Assembly (NCBI RefSeq): GCF_003182255.1
Contig: NZ_QGTQ01000027.1
Coordinates: 20,948 to 84,947 of the forward strand
Direction of reading: 5' to 3'
DNA: 64,000 nt
DNA from: Paenibacillus cellulosilyticus
GTDB taxonomy: Bacteria > Bacillota > Bacilli > Paenibacillales > Paenibacillaceae
Position numbers and translations under genes: made by a program. Below, piece by piece: positions 43,229 through 53,340 of the stretch. The notes beneath the pieces are model-generated. The model was given only the letters and a program-made list of their open reading frames with translations. It did no database searches and had not been told where the DNA came from. How positions within the stretch are numbered: position 1 is the stretch's first letter; every line of letters starts with the position of its first letter.

Positions 43229-45484
43229 ATGATCAGAAGAATAAGATTACGCGTTATCTTTTTAATCGGAGGGATTCTTACCCTCTTTTTTGTTATTCTC
43301 ATTGGCAGACTATATTGGGTACAAGTTGTAAAAGCAGATTTCTGGTTGTCTAACGCGGAGAGTTATTGGTCGGCCTCGGAGCAGTTGACCGCCAAACGTG
43401 GTGAAATCACGGACCGGAATGGCAACGTGCTGGCGATGGATGGCAGATCATACACAGTTGCCGTCAGTCCGAAGCAGCTCGATAAGCTTGGTATTACGGA
43501 CAAGGTTATCACCAAGCTGGCAGATTTGCTAGGAATGACCGAAGGCGATATGCGCAAAATTGCAACAGCGAAGAATGACAAGAATGAGTTCTATGCACAA
43601 CGCGAGGTTCGACCGAAAGGCTGGAAGATTGATAGTACGGTAGGCGATAAGATCTCAGCCTTTAAGCAGGAGCTGGAGGATGATACGCGTAGTGTTGATG
43701 TAGGTGTTTATTTATTGAATGAAACAAAGCGCTATTATCCGAAAAATACGCTGGCGGCTCAATTGCTCGGCTATGTCGATAAAGAAGGGAAAGCGCAATA
43801 CGGCTTGGAGTCCTTCCTCGACAGCTCGCTTAGAGGCGAAGATGGCTATCGCAAATATCAGAAAGACGGCAACCGAATCCAGCTTGATGGTGGACAGGTC
43901 GATTACAAGGCTTCTCGCGATGGCAAAAATGTTACGTTGACCATCGATTCCGAAATCCAGAACTACGTCGAGCAGGCCATTCAGAAAGCTTACGACAAGT
44001 ATACGCCGAAGAGCATAACGGCTATCGCCGTCGATCCGAATACGATGGAAATCTTGGGTCTTGCCAATCTGCCGAGCGCTGACCCGAACGTCTACTGGAC
44101 GCAGGACCCGAGCGGATTTTACAACCATGCGGTTCGCTCCTTATATGAGCCGGGCTCAACGTTCAAAATTGTAACGCTGGCAGGTGCGGTGCAGGAAGGG
44201 ATATTTGATCCAGAAGCCAAATACATGTCTGGTTCGATTCGAGTGGGGACAGATACGATCAAAGATATTAAACGTGGCGGCTGGGGTGAAATTTCCTACC
44301 TTGAAGGGTTGAAAAGATCGAGTAACGTGGCGTTCGTTCACCTGGGCTATGAAGGTCTTGGTGAGGAAAAGCTGCGCAGTTATATTACGAACTTTGGATT
44401 CGGAGCAAAGACAGGCGTGGAGCTGCCAGGTGAGCTGGTAGGTTCGATCCGATTCCATTATCCAATCGAGGTCGCTACCGCAACGTTTGGTCAAGGTGTA
44501 TCCGTTACCCCGATTCAACAGGTTGCAGCAGTATCCGCAGTTGCTAATGGCGGCAAGCTGATGAAACCGCAAATTATTAAGCAGATCGAAGATCCGGTAA
44601 CAGGTGAAGTAGAGGTTCGTAAGCCGACTATGGTGCGTCAAGTCATCTCGGAGGAGACGTCCCGTAAAGTAGGCGAGTATCTCGAGCAGGTCGTATCCGA
44701 CAAAGACATCGGTACTGGTAAGAATGCTTATATTGAAGGTTATCGCGTCGCTGGTAAGACCGGTACAGCGCAGAAGTGGGACAATACGCTCAACGGCGGC
44801 AAAGGCGGATATTCTTCGGACAAATACGTCGTATCGTTTATTGGCTTTGCGCCGGTAGGCAATCCCAAAATTCTCGTTTATGTCGTCATTGACGAACCGA
44901 ACGACAAATATGTCGGCGGTGGTACGGCAGCGGCTCCAGTGTTCAAAGAAATCGTGCAGCAAAGCTTGCGCCGGCTTGGCGTGAAGCCGCAGTTGACAGC
45001 AGAGCAGCTAGCGCAATTGAAGGCAGAAGCTGACGGTGCCGATAAGAAGCCGCCTACAGCTACGGTGCCTGATCTGGTTGGACAACCTCCGGCCACAGCT
45101 GACTCGAAGCTCAAAAGCTTGGAACTGACTTCGGAGACGGTAGGCAGCGGCAAGGAAGTGCTGCAGCAAATTCCACGCGCTGGCTCTGTCGTTCCGCTGT
45201 CGCAGCGAATTTACTTAATTACCGAGAATCGAGATCAATTGACGGTGCCGGACTTGAAAGGTCTATCGCTCCGCGATGCGATGGAAGTCAGTACGCTGTT
45301 TGGCATGCGTACGGTCACAGAGGGCGAAGGCTACGTTGTCTCGCAGTCAATCGAGAAGAAGAATGGCATTCGCATCTTGAAGCTGGTGCTTGAACCGGAA
45401 GATCCCAATTCATCAGAAGATTCGTCCGACGACTCTTCTGGTGATGGTGAGCAGAAGGATTCTTCTAGCGAGCCGCAAGATTAA
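43229..45484 (+). CDS. pbpB: Septal penicillin-binding protein 2B (class B transpeptidase)
   Basis: The 751-aa protein cross-links septal peptidoglycan. After a membrane anchor (residues 8-28) come the dimerisation domain (TAKRGEITDRNGNVLAM) and the transpeptidase with Ser310 in EPGSTFKI, SSN at 364-366 and KTG at 510-512. Two PASTA domains follow (about residues 605-735) and the acidic S/D-rich tail ends at the stop. Two PASTA domains fit PBP2B, in contrast to the single one of SpoVD next to it. ATG is 9 bp after ftsL. Confidence 0.96.
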   Translation: MIRRIRLRVIFLIGGILTLFFVILIGRLYWVQVVKADFWLSNAESYWSASEQLTAKRGEITDRNGNVLAMDGRSYTVAVSPKQLDKLGITDKVITKLADLLGMTEGDMRKIATAKNDKNEFYAQREVRPKGWKIDSTVGDKISAFKQELEDDTRSVDVGVYLLNETKRYYPKNTLAAQLLGYVDKEGKAQYGLESFLDSSLRGEDGYRKYQKDGNRIQLDGGQVDYKASRDGKNVTLTIDSEIQNYVEQAIQKAYDKYTPKSITAIAVDPNTMEILGLANLPSADPNVYWTQDPSGFYNHAVRSLYEPGSTFKIVTLAGAVQEGIFDPEAKYMSGSIRVGTDTIKDIKRGGWGEISYLEGLKRSSNVAFVHLGYEGLGEEKLRSYITNFGFGAKTGVELPGELVGSIRFHYPIEVATATFGQGVSVTPIQQVAAVSAVANGGKLMKPQIIKQIEDPVTGEVEVRKPTMVRQVISEETSRKVGEYLEQVVSDKDIGTGKNAYIEGYRVAGKTGTAQKWDNTLNGGKGGYSSDKYVVSFIGFAPVGNPKILVYVVIDEPNDKYVGGGTAAAPVFKEIVQQSLRRLGVKPQLTAEQLAQLKAEADGADKKPPTATVPDLVGQPPATADSKLKSLELTSETVGSGKEVLQQIPRAGSVVPLSQRIYLITENRDQLTVPDLKGLSLRDAMEVSTLFGMRTVTEGEGYVVSQSIEKKNGIRILKLVLEPEDPNSSEDSSDDSSGDGEQKDSSSEPQD

Positions 45485-45542
45485 TTCATCCCGCAGTATA
45501 CGTCTAACAAGCGCATATTGATTGGTAGTTTGTTCTTACAGT

Positions 45543-45570
45543 CCGCGCTCGTAGAGCGCGGGCTTGTTCT
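45543..45570 (+). terminator. Hairpin between pbpB and spoVD (weak terminator)
   Basis: Perfect 8-bp stem CCGCGCTC-gta-GAGCGCGG followed by GCTTGTTCT. The T-run is poor, so this may attenuate and not stop read-through. It lies where vegetative and sporulation expression would need to be separated. Confidence 0.45.
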
Positions 45571-45664
45571 ATTGCTGGACCCTCCCGAATACGATGGCTG
45601 TAAGCGGCGTACAGTCTGTCCCCATGAGACAGCCCCGCTGTGATCGGGAGGAGGAAGCGAAGGA

Positions 45665-47626
45665 ATGAAAGTATCGAATGTAACCGTGCGCAGACGCCTG
45701 TTTGCAGCGCTTCTTGTTGGCATCATCGCTTTTTTCGGACTCATTGGGCGTCTAGCGTATGTGCAGTTGTGGAAGGGCGAGGAGCTGGCTGCGAAGGCCG
45801 AAGACTCGTGGCGGCGTGAAGTGCCGTTCACCGCCAAGCGTGGCGAAATTTTGGATCGCAATGGTGTGCGTCTTGCCTATAATATTAGCTCGCCTACGAT
45901 TTGGGCTATCCCTGTGCAAATTAAGGACAAGGAGGCGACGGCACGTGCGCTGGCGCCTGTTCTTGGTATGTCTGAGATGAAGCTGCTGCCAATGCTTCAA
46001 AAGAAAACAAGGATCGTACAACTTAAGCCTGAAGGCCGTAAGATAACCTTAGAGAAGGCGCAGGAAGTTCGCGCACTCGCGCTTCCGGGCATTATGATTG
46101 GTGAAGATAACAAACGGTATTACCCATATGGCACCCTTGCTGCGCATGTGCTCGGTTTTACGGGTATTGATAATCAGGGATTAACAGGTGTTGAGGCGAA
46201 GTATAATCAATTTCTTGAAGGAATTCAGGGCAACGTTGCTTATCTTGCTGATGCGGCAGGCAACCCTATGCCTGGCTCGGGTGATACGTACAACGCACCG
46301 AAGGACGGGCTCAGCCTCCAGCTTACGCTGGATAAACAAATTCAGACCATTATGGAACGGGAGATGGATGCAGCCGTTGCGAGGCTTCATCCGGATCATA
46401 TAATTGCAATTGCGATGAACCCAAACAACGGTGAAGTGCTGGGAATGGCCAGCAGACCGACCTTTCAGCCGGATCAATATCGTGAAGTGCCGAAGGAAGT
46501 GTATGATCGCAACCTGCCGGTTTGGATGACGTACGAGCCCGGTTCGACGTTCAAAATCATTACGCTAGCAGCGGCCATTGAAGAGAAGAAGGTTGACCTG
46601 CTTAACGAGCGTTTCTTCGATCCAGGTGCTGTTGAGGTTGGCGGCGCAAGGCTGCGCTGCTGGAAGAAGGGCGGTCACGGCAGTCAGAGCTTCCTGGAAG
46701 TTGTACAGAACTCTTGCAACCCGGGTTTCGTCGCGCTCGGCCAGCGGTTAGGTAAGGAAACCTTGTTTGATTATATTAAGAAATTCGGCTTCGGCTCGAA
46801 GACGGGCATCGATATTAATGGTGAAGAAAATGGTATCCTGTTCAAGCTCAGCCAAGTTGGACCTGTCGAGCTGGCGACGACGGCATTCGGTCAAGGGGTG
46901 TCCGTTACGCCGATTCAACAGATTACAGCTGTTGCAGCAGCGATAAATGGGGGTACATTATATAAGCCGCACATTGCCAAGGGATGGATTAATCCTGATA
47001 CAGGCGAGACGGTCGAATCCATCGAACCGGAAGTCGTACGCAAAGTGATCAGTGAATCGACATCGAAGCAAGTTCGGGAAGCGCTGGAGACTGTCGTCGC
47101 GCAAGGTACTGGCGGCAACGCCTTTATTGATGGCTATCGAGTTGGCGGCAAGACCGGTACGGCGCAAAAAGTTATTAATGGCCGTTATTCGCCTAACGAG
47201 CATATCGTTTCGTTCGTCGGCTTTGCGCCTGCTGACGATCCGCAGATCGTTGTTTACCTCGCAGTCGATAATCCGCAGGGCATTCAATTCGGTGGCGTCG
47301 TTGCTGCGCCGATCGTGCGCAACATCTTGGATGACTCGCTTCATTACTTAGGAATTCCGCCAAGAACGAAGCAGGTCGACAAAGAGTATAAGCTTGGCGA
47401 GAATAAAATCGTTACGGTACCGAATATCGTAGGCAAGACAGTCTCGGATTTGTATGAGGATTTGAACATGAACTTTAACCTTAGCGCTGCAGGTACAGGT
47501 CAGACGGTTATTCGTCAAGCGCCGTCAGCGGGCACGCGCGTTGAGAAGGGTTCGACGATTCGAATCTATCTAGGCAGCGAGGAGAATCTCCCAGATTCTG
47601 CGGACGATGGTCACGATCACGAGTAA
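45665..47626 (+). CDS. spoVD: Sporulation-specific penicillin-binding protein SpoVD
   Basis: The 653-aa class B transpeptidase makes spore cortex peptidoglycan together with SpoVE. The membrane anchor (FAALLVGIIAFFGLIG) is followed by TAKRGEILDRNG, and the catalytic motifs are Ser294 in EPGSTFKI, S-C-N at 350-352 and KTG at 496-498. One C-terminal PASTA domain (VPNIVGKTVSDLYEDL) precedes an acidic, His-containing end. Length and the single PASTA match SpoVD. ATG at 45665, behind GGGAGGAGG. Sporulation-specific expression is expected, but I did not find a convincing SigE promoter. Confidence 0.95.
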   Translation: MKVSNVTVRRRLFAALLVGIIAFFGLIGRLAYVQLWKGEELAAKAEDSWRREVPFTAKRGEILDRNGVRLAYNISSPTIWAIPVQIKDKEATARALAPVLGMSEMKLLPMLQKKTRIVQLKPEGRKITLEKAQEVRALALPGIMIGEDNKRYYPYGTLAAHVLGFTGIDNQGLTGVEAKYNQFLEGIQGNVAYLADAAGNPMPGSGDTYNAPKDGLSLQLTLDKQIQTIMEREMDAAVARLHPDHIIAIAMNPNNGEVLGMASRPTFQPDQYREVPKEVYDRNLPVWMTYEPGSTFKIITLAAAIEEKKVDLLNERFFDPGAVEVGGARLRCWKKGGHGSQSFLEVVQNSCNPGFVALGQRLGKETLFDYIKKFGFGSKTGIDINGEENGILFKLSQVGPVELATTAFGQGVSVTPIQQITAVAAAINGGTLYKPHIAKGWINPDTGETVESIEPEVVRKVISESTSKQVREALETVVAQGTGGNAFIDGYRVGGKTGTAQKVINGRYSPNEHIVSFVGFAPADDPQIVVYLAVDNPQGIQFGGVVAAPIVRNILDDSLHYLGIPPRTKQVDKEYKLGENKIVTVPNIVGKTVSDLYEDLNMNFNLSAAGTGQTVIRQAPSAGTRVEKGSTIRIYLGSEENLPDSADDGHDHE

Positions 47627-47732
47627 TGGATGAAGCGTGCGGAAGCTTGAGGAAGGAATTGCAAGAAAGCGATGGTTGAAAATCCGGCAATATCGATCAT
47701 AATGGAATAATAATGAATGGGGGGATGCACCA

Positions 47733-49220
47733 ATGAAATTAAAGGAGATTGCAGGATGGCTTGCAGCAGCCCGCCTCGAAGGTGACGGCAGCGTGGAGAT
47801 AACAGCATTAGAGAATGACTCTCGCAAAGCCGGACCGGGTTCGCTGTTCATTTGCGTTCCCGGTTTCAAGGACGATGGACATGACTATGCTCCAAGCGCT
47901 TATGAGAACGGGGCGGCCGCGCTTATCGTAGAGCGTAAGCTTGATATCCCGCTGCCGCAGCTTATTGTGAAGAGCAGTCGGACAGCAATGGCGATCCTTG
48001 CGGATCGCTTCTATGATCATCCGAGCCGTAAGCTTCGTCTTATTGGTGTGACAGGCACGAATGGCAAGACAACGACGACTTATCTGATCGAACGCATTAT
48101 GACGGAAGCGGGTAAAAATGCCGGGGTCATCGGTACGATCGAGACGCGTTACGCGGGCAACACGGTTCCGATGTCAGGTACGACGCCAGGTGCATTGGAG
48201 CTTCAGCGCATGTTGGCCGATATGGCAAATGCGAATGTAGATATTTGTGCGATGGAAGTATCCTCGCATGCATTGGATCAAGGACGTGTGCTGGGTACGC
48301 ATTTCCGTACAGCAGCCTTTACGAACCTGACGCAAGATCATCTCGATTATCATGAGACGATGGAGCAATATGCAGCGGCGAAAGGGCTGCTGTTCGCAAG
48401 ACTCGGCAACGAGTTTAGCGATGCGGAAGGAGAACGCAGTTATGCAGTGTTGAATGCTGATGACGCTGCTTCTACTGCTTTCGCTAAGTTAACAGCGGCT
48501 GAGACGATTACATATGGGATCGAGTCCGACGCCGATGTACGAGCAAGCGGTATTCGCATTTCGTCTAGAGGCACGGCCTTTAGACTGGATACGTTCTCCG
48601 GCAGTACGGATATCGTCATCCGGATGGTCGGCAAGTTCAATGTATACAATGCGCTTGCTGCTACATCAGTCGCGCTGCTCGAAGGCGTGCCGCTGGAGAC
48701 GATCAAGCGCAGCCTCGAAGCGCTCCCTGGTGTGCCTGGACGTGTAGAATCCGTTGACGCTGGACAGTCTTATGCGGTCATCGTCGATTACGCACACACG
48801 CCAGACGGATTAGAGAATGTACTTCGTACCGTTTCCGAATTCGCTGAAGGCCGCATCATCTGTGTATTCGGCTGCGGCGGCAATCGTGACAAGACGAAAC
48901 GTCCGATTATGGGCCGGATTGCAGCGCAGTATGCGGATGTATGCGTGATTACAAGCGATAATCCGCGTCTGGAGGACCCACAGGCGATTTTGCTCGATAT
49001 TGAAGCAGGCCTCAAGGCAGATAACGTTGCTCCGGATCGTTACATGCTTATTGAGGATCGCCGCGCCGCGATTGAAAAAGCGGTTGAAATGGCAAGCCCT
49101 GGCGATGTAGTATTGATTGCGGGGAAAGGTCACGAAACGTATCAATTAATCGGCGGGGAAACATTCACGTTCGATGATCGGATTGTGGCGGAAGAAGCGA
49201 TAAGGGGAACGAACAAGTGA
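47733..49220 (+). CDS. murE: UDP-MurNAc-tripeptide synthetase MurE (meso-DAP type)
   Basis: The 495-aa cytoplasmic ligase adds the third stem-peptide residue to UDP-MurNAc-L-Ala-D-Glu. The N-terminal UDP-binding domain precedes the ATP site VTGTNGKTTTTYLIE near residue 110. Further motifs are MEVSSHALDQGRV, DYAHTPDGLENVL and, late, SDNPRLEDP. The DNPR motif is the marker for meso-diaminopimelate as substrate, so the wall is probably of the A1-gamma type. ATG behind GGGGGGATGC. It overlaps murF by 4 bp. Confidence 0.98.
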   Translation: MKLKEIAGWLAAARLEGDGSVEITALENDSRKAGPGSLFICVPGFKDDGHDYAPSAYENGAAALIVERKLDIPLPQLIVKSSRTAMAILADRFYDHPSRKLRLIGVTGTNGKTTTTYLIERIMTEAGKNAGVIGTIETRYAGNTVPMSGTTPGALELQRMLADMANANVDICAMEVSSHALDQGRVLGTHFRTAAFTNLTQDHLDYHETMEQYAAAKGLLFARLGNEFSDAEGERSYAVLNADDAASTAFAKLTAAETITYGIESDADVRASGIRISSRGTAFRLDTFSGSTDIVIRMVGKFNVYNALAATSVALLEGVPLETIKRSLEALPGVPGRVESVDAGQSYAVIVDYAHTPDGLENVLRTVSEFAEGRIICVFGCGGNRDKTKRPIMGRIAAQYADVCVITSDNPRLEDPQAILLDIEAGLKADNVAPDRYMLIEDRRAAIEKAVEMASPGDVVLIAGKGHETYQLIGGETFTFDDRIVAEEAIRGTNK

Positions 49221-50647
49221 TTAAACGAAATTTAGGTCAAGTCGCCGACATGTGCGGTGGAACATTGGCGCATGAGGAACGGGATTCGAACATTGTCATT
49301 CACGGCATTACGCGGGACTCCCGCGATGTAATGCCTGGGCAATTGTATGTACCGCTTATCGGGGAACGATTCGACGGGCATGAATTCACAGCCCAGACGC
49401 TAGCGGCAGGAGCAGCAGCTTCTCTATGGGAGGAAGGCTGTCCCGTACCGGAAGAGCTGGAAGATGCTCCACTCATTTACGTGGCGGACACGCTGTCGGC
49501 ACTACAGAGGCTGGCGGCTTCGTACCGCGAGCAGCTCAATGTTCGCATCGTCGGAATTACAGGCAGCAATGGCAAGACGACGACGAAGGATTTGACCGCA
49601 GCGGTGCTTGGCACCGCATTTCGCGTGCATAAAACAGAAGGCAATCTGAACAACCACATCGGTGTTCCGCTGACGCTGCTCCAGCTTGATGAGTCTATTG
49701 AGACGGCAGTGCTTGAGATGGGCATGAGTGGTTTCGGCGAGATTGAATTGCTGACGAACATTGCTTCGCCCGATGCAGCGATCATAACGAACATTGGCGA
49801 CGCACATATGCTGCAGCTTGGCTCTCGTGCAGGTATCGCAGAGGCGAAGCTGGAGATCGCATCGGGACTACTTCCTGGCGGCGCGCTTATTTTCAATGGC
49901 GATGAACCGCTCCTGCGTGAGCGTCTCGCTGTCATCACGCTTCCGGATGAGACTGAGCTTGTGCCATTCGGCAGCAGCGATGACTGCCAATGGTCGGCCG
50001 CGAACGTTACGGTGGATGCAGATTCATCGACGTTCGACGTCGTATCGTCGCAGTTGTCGGCTGAGGAGCAAGAACTGCTTCGCGGCGTATTCCTGCCAGT
50101 TCCAGGAGCGCATAACGTAAGCAATGCACTGGCTGCGATTGCAGCGGCATATCGCTTTGGCGTATCTGCTGCGCAGATCCGAGAAGGATTGGCGGCGGTA
50201 ACGCTGACGGGCATGCGGATCCAGCCTGTGACGGCATTCAATGGTGCCAAAGTGCTTAATGATGCGTACAATGCGAATCCAACTGCTGTTCGCGCAGCGA
50301 TCGACTTAGTAGAGGAACTACAAGGCTATCGCCGCAAATGGGTCGTACTGTCGGATATGCTGGAGCTCGGACCAGAAGAGGCGGAGCTTCACCGCGGCAT
50401 CGGTGCCTACGTGACACCGGAAAAGGCGGATGCCCTGCTCACATGGGGAACGCTGGCGCAATATATTGCAGATGGAGCGTCAGCGGCATTCGCAGCAGCG
50501 GGCCGCGCTGAGGACGTTCGACATTTCGAAAATAAAGAAGAGCTGACGGCTTGGCTGCGGGAGCAGCTCAGCAGCGATGATCTCGTGCTTGTCAAAGGGT
50601 CACGGGGCATGCGTATGGAGCAAGTTGTCCAAGCTTTGGAGAACTGA
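49217..50647 (+). CDS. murF: UDP-MurNAc-pentapeptide synthetase MurF
   Basis: The 476-aa ligase adds D-Ala-D-Ala to UDP-MurNAc-tripeptide, completing the pentapeptide. The ATP site is VGITGSNGKTTTKDL near residue 115, followed by EMGMSGFGEIELL, ITNIGDAHM, NDAYNANPTAVRAAI and the closing KGSRGMRME. The start is GTG at 49217, overlapping the murE stop (GTGA), so translation is coupled. In Bacillus subtilis murF lies elsewhere; in Paenibacillus-type clusters it follows murE, as here. Confidence 0.97.
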   Translation: MIKRNLGQVADMCGGTLAHEERDSNIVIHGITRDSRDVMPGQLYVPLIGERFDGHEFTAQTLAAGAAASLWEEGCPVPEELEDAPLIYVADTLSALQRLAASYREQLNVRIVGITGSNGKTTTKDLTAAVLGTAFRVHKTEGNLNNHIGVPLTLLQLDESIETAVLEMGMSGFGEIELLTNIASPDAAIITNIGDAHMLQLGSRAGIAEAKLEIASGLLPGGALIFNGDEPLLRERLAVITLPDETELVPFGSSDDCQWSAANVTVDADSSTFDVVSSQLSAEEQELLRGVFLPVPGAHNVSNALAAIAAAYRFGVSAAQIREGLAAVTLTGMRIQPVTAFNGAKVLNDAYNANPTAVRAAIDLVEELQGYRRKWVVLSDMLELGPEEAELHRGIGAYVTPEKADALLTWGTLAQYIADGASAAFAAAGRAEDVRHFENKEELTAWLREQLSSDDLVLVKGSRGMRMEQVVQALEN

Positions 50648-50661
50648 CAGGGGGTGAAACA

Positions 50662-51624
50662 ATGGACATCAAGGTCATTTTGCTTACAATCGGAGCTTCC
50701 TTTCTTCTAGCGGTACTATTGGGACCTTTGTTCATCCCGCTCCTGCGCCGCATGAAGTTCGGGCAGCAGATTCGGACGGACGGACCGCAAAGCCATTTGA
50801 AGAAGCAAGGCACACCGACAATGGGCGGCATCATCATTATGCTGGCTCTGCTGCTTGCCTTTCTGAAATTTGCGGATAAAACGAACGACTTCTGGGTGCT
50901 GCTCGTTGCATCGCTAGGTTTTGGACTTGTCGGTTTCTTAGATGATTATATTAAAATCGTATTCAAACGCTCGCTTGGTTTGACCGCGAAGCAGAAGCTT
51001 GCCGGACAGCTGCTATTCAGCATCGTCGTGTGCATACTGCTGCATCGTATGGGCCACAGCACTGCAATTGGTGTACCGGGAACGGACTGGTCGTTCGATC
51101 TTGGTTGGTTTTATTATTTATTTGTTGTAATTATCATGTTCGCCACGAGTAACTCCGTTAACTTCACGGACGGTCTCGATGGCTTGCTTGCCGGTACGAG
51201 CGCGATTGCGTTCGGCGCATTCACGATTCTCGCACTCAGCGTGAATGAGTACGAGTCGGTCGTGTTCTCCGCTGCGATGGTAGGTGCAGTACTCGGCTTC
51301 CTCGTTTTCAACGCACACCCCGCGAAAGTGTTTATGGGTGATGCAGGGTCGCTGGGCATCGGCGGCGGTCTTGCAGCCGTAGCGATGTTGACGAAGATGG
51401 AGCTTGTTCTGATTATTGTAGGCGGCGTATTCGTCTTCGAGATGCTGTCGGTTATCATTCAAGTTACATCGTTCAAGCTAAGAGGCAAACGCGTGTTCAA
51501 AATGAGTCCGATTCATCATCACTTCGAGCTGTCTGGCTGGTCGGAGTGGCGGGTCGTGACAACCTTCTGGATTGTCGGCTTTATACTCGCAGCCATCGGA
51601 CTTGTGGTCGGCAAGGCTTTTTAG
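50662..51624 (+). CDS. mraY: Phospho-N-acetylmuramoyl-pentapeptide transferase MraY
   Basis: The 320-aa integral membrane enzyme makes lipid I from UDP-MurNAc-pentapeptide and undecaprenyl phosphate. About ten membrane spans are visible. Motifs are QSHLKKQGTPTMGGI, FLDDYIKIVFKRSLGLT, NSVNFTDGLDGLLAG with the catalytic aspartates, and MSPIHHHFELSGWSEW. ATG behind AGGGGGTGAAAC, 14 bp after murF. A repeat-bearing gap of 216 bp separates it from murD. Confidence 0.98.
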   Translation: MDIKVILLTIGASFLLAVLLGPLFIPLLRRMKFGQQIRTDGPQSHLKKQGTPTMGGIIIMLALLLAFLKFADKTNDFWVLLVASLGFGLVGFLDDYIKIVFKRSLGLTAKQKLAGQLLFSIVVCILLHRMGHSTAIGVPGTDWSFDLGWFYYLFVVIIMFATSNSVNFTDGLDGLLAGTSAIAFGAFTILALSVNEYESVVFSAAMVGAVLGFLVFNAHPAKVFMGDAGSLGIGGGLAAVAMLTKMELVLIIVGGVFVFEMLSVIIQVTSFKLRGKRVFKMSPIHHHFELSGWSEWRVVTTFWIVGFILAAIGLVVGKAF

Positions 51625-51724
51625 ACATACAAGAAAGTTGAGCCGCAAATAGATCGCTTGGAACATGTATGATAGCGGCGCCGTCCTTTCGCTAGTCGGG
51701 AGGACGGCGAAGCCGTTTTTCAGG

Positions 51725-51807
51725 TATAATTCAGGAAAGTATTTATTTTCGTCAGAATGAAACGCACTGCGCCACTTAAAGGACGGTGACAGCCGTTTCA
51801 CCTTGGC
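51725..51807. repeat. Dispersed repeat A, partial copy A4
   Basis: Carries the second hairpin only: GAATGAAACGC and GCCGTTTCACCTTG flank an inner sequence that differs from the other copies. The first hairpin is decayed to TTCAGGAAAGTATTTATTTTC. It lies 34 bp before murD. Confidence 0.65.
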
Positions 51808-51840
51808 AGCAGCAATTGACAATAGAGAGAGGTCACCGTT

Positions 51841-53295
51841 ATGGATCATCCGTCAATGTACCGAAACAAGCACGTTGCCGTACTTGGATTAGCGAGAAGC
51901 GGCGTTAGTGTTGCCAAAGTGTTTCATGCGCTTGGTGCGAAGGTTGTCGTAAACGACAAGAAGGAACGCGATCAAAGTCCTGAGGCTGCAGAGCTAGAGG
52001 CATTAGGTATTCCTGTCATCTGCGGGTATCATCCCGATGATTTTGTAACGGCAGATACTGCGCTGCTGGTTAAGAACCCGGGCATTCCTTACACGGCAAG
52101 CCCTGTGCAGCAGGCTGAAGCGCATGGCGTAGAAATTGTGACGGAGGTAGAGGTTGCGTACCTGCTGTCTCCGGCACCGATGATTGGTATCACAGGGTCT
52201 AACGGCAAAACAACGACAACGACCTGGATTGGCGATTTGCTGGAGGCAGCTGGCAAGCATCCAATCGTAGCTGGCAATATCGGCACACCGCTGTGTGAAG
52301 CCGCACAACAGGCGACGCCCGACAATACGATTGTTGCAGAGCTCAGCAGCTTCCAGTTGAAAGGCACGACGGCGTTCCGTCCACAAGTTGCACTGCTGCT
52401 TAACGTCGCAGAGACGCATCTCGACTACCATGGCGGTATGGAAGACTATGTCGCTTCGAAGAGCAAGCTGTTTGCGAATCAGACAGCTGAGGATACAGCG
52501 ATTCTGAACTGGGACGATTCGATATGCCGCGCTATTGCTGCGAAGGCGAAAGGCAATGTGCTTCCATTCTCGCTCGTAGAGCGGCTGGACTATGGAATGT
52601 ATATTGAGCCTCCGTATCCGGTTGAGGTGGAATTCACGGGCGACGAGACGCCTGCAGCTTCGTCGGATGACGAGAGCCGCACGATCATCTATAGGGATCG
52701 CAATGGCAATGCTGTCGAGATTGTTCCAGTTGCCGAGCTTGGTATTCCAGGAAAACACAACGCAGCAAATGCGATGGCTGCCATAGCAGCAGCTATTACG
52801 ATTGGTGCGCCGATCGAATCGCTTCGCGAGCCGCTCCGCACATTCCGTGGCGTTGAGCATCGTCTTGAGTTTGTATGCGAGCGTAATGGCGTCACGTTCT
52901 ACAACAACTCCAAGGCGACGAATCCTGTAGCAACGATTACGGGTCTGAAGTCGTTCCCATTGGAAAAGGTTGTGCTTATTGCCGGAGGACTTGACCGCGG
53001 CTCCGATTATATGGAGCTGACACCATGGTTCAGCGGGCTTAAGGCACTTGTTGCGCTTGGCGAGACGAGAGGCAAGCTCGCACATGTGGCGGAGCTGGCA
53101 GGTTTAACGGCCGTCGAAACGGTCGAACCTGTTGAGGACGCCGATGCGACATTGCAGGAGGCTGTCCGGCGTGCAGCTGCGCTGGCGGATTCCGGTGACA
53201 TCGTATTATTATCGCCTGCATGCGCTAGCTGGGACATGTTTAAGTCCTATGAGCAGCGTGGGCGCATTTTTAAACAATCGGCGCATACCTTGTAA
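51841..53295 (+). CDS. murD: UDP-MurNAc-L-alanine:D-glutamate ligase MurD
   Basis: The 484-aa ligase adds D-glutamate to UDP-MurNAc-L-Ala. It begins with an LGLARSGVSVAKVFHALG nucleotide-binding fold, has the ATP site IGITGSNGKTTTTTW near residue 117, then ELSSFQLKGT, LNVAETHLDYHGGMEDY, NNSKATNPVATITGLK and LSPACASWDMFKSYEQRG. It is about 30 residues longer than the usual 450, because of an acidic insert near residues 255-285 (FTGDETPAASSDDESR) in the central domain. ATG behind AGAGAGGTCACC. Confidence 0.97.
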   Translation: MDHPSMYRNKHVAVLGLARSGVSVAKVFHALGAKVVVNDKKERDQSPEAAELEALGIPVICGYHPDDFVTADTALLVKNPGIPYTASPVQQAEAHGVEIVTEVEVAYLLSPAPMIGITGSNGKTTTTTWIGDLLEAAGKHPIVAGNIGTPLCEAAQQATPDNTIVAELSSFQLKGTTAFRPQVALLLNVAETHLDYHGGMEDYVASKSKLFANQTAEDTAILNWDDSICRAIAAKAKGNVLPFSLVERLDYGMYIEPPYPVEVEFTGDETPAASSDDESRTIIYRDRNGNAVEIVPVAELGIPGKHNAANAMAAIAAAITIGAPIESLREPLRTFRGVEHRLEFVCERNGVTFYNNSKATNPVATITGLKSFPLEKVVLIAGGLDRGSDYMELTPWFSGLKALVALGETRGKLAHVAELAGLTAVETVEPVEDADATLQEAVRRAAALADSGDIVLLSPACASWDMFKSYEQRGRIFKQSAHTL

Positions 53296-53340
53296 TAGGG
53301 GGCATGTCCCTACTATTCACGTGTTAGAGGTGTCAGCGCG

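Noticed and set aside
45490..45530. SigE promoter upstream of spoVD
   Set aside because: ATA and CATATTGAT elements are present, but the spacing is too short for a credible SigE site.
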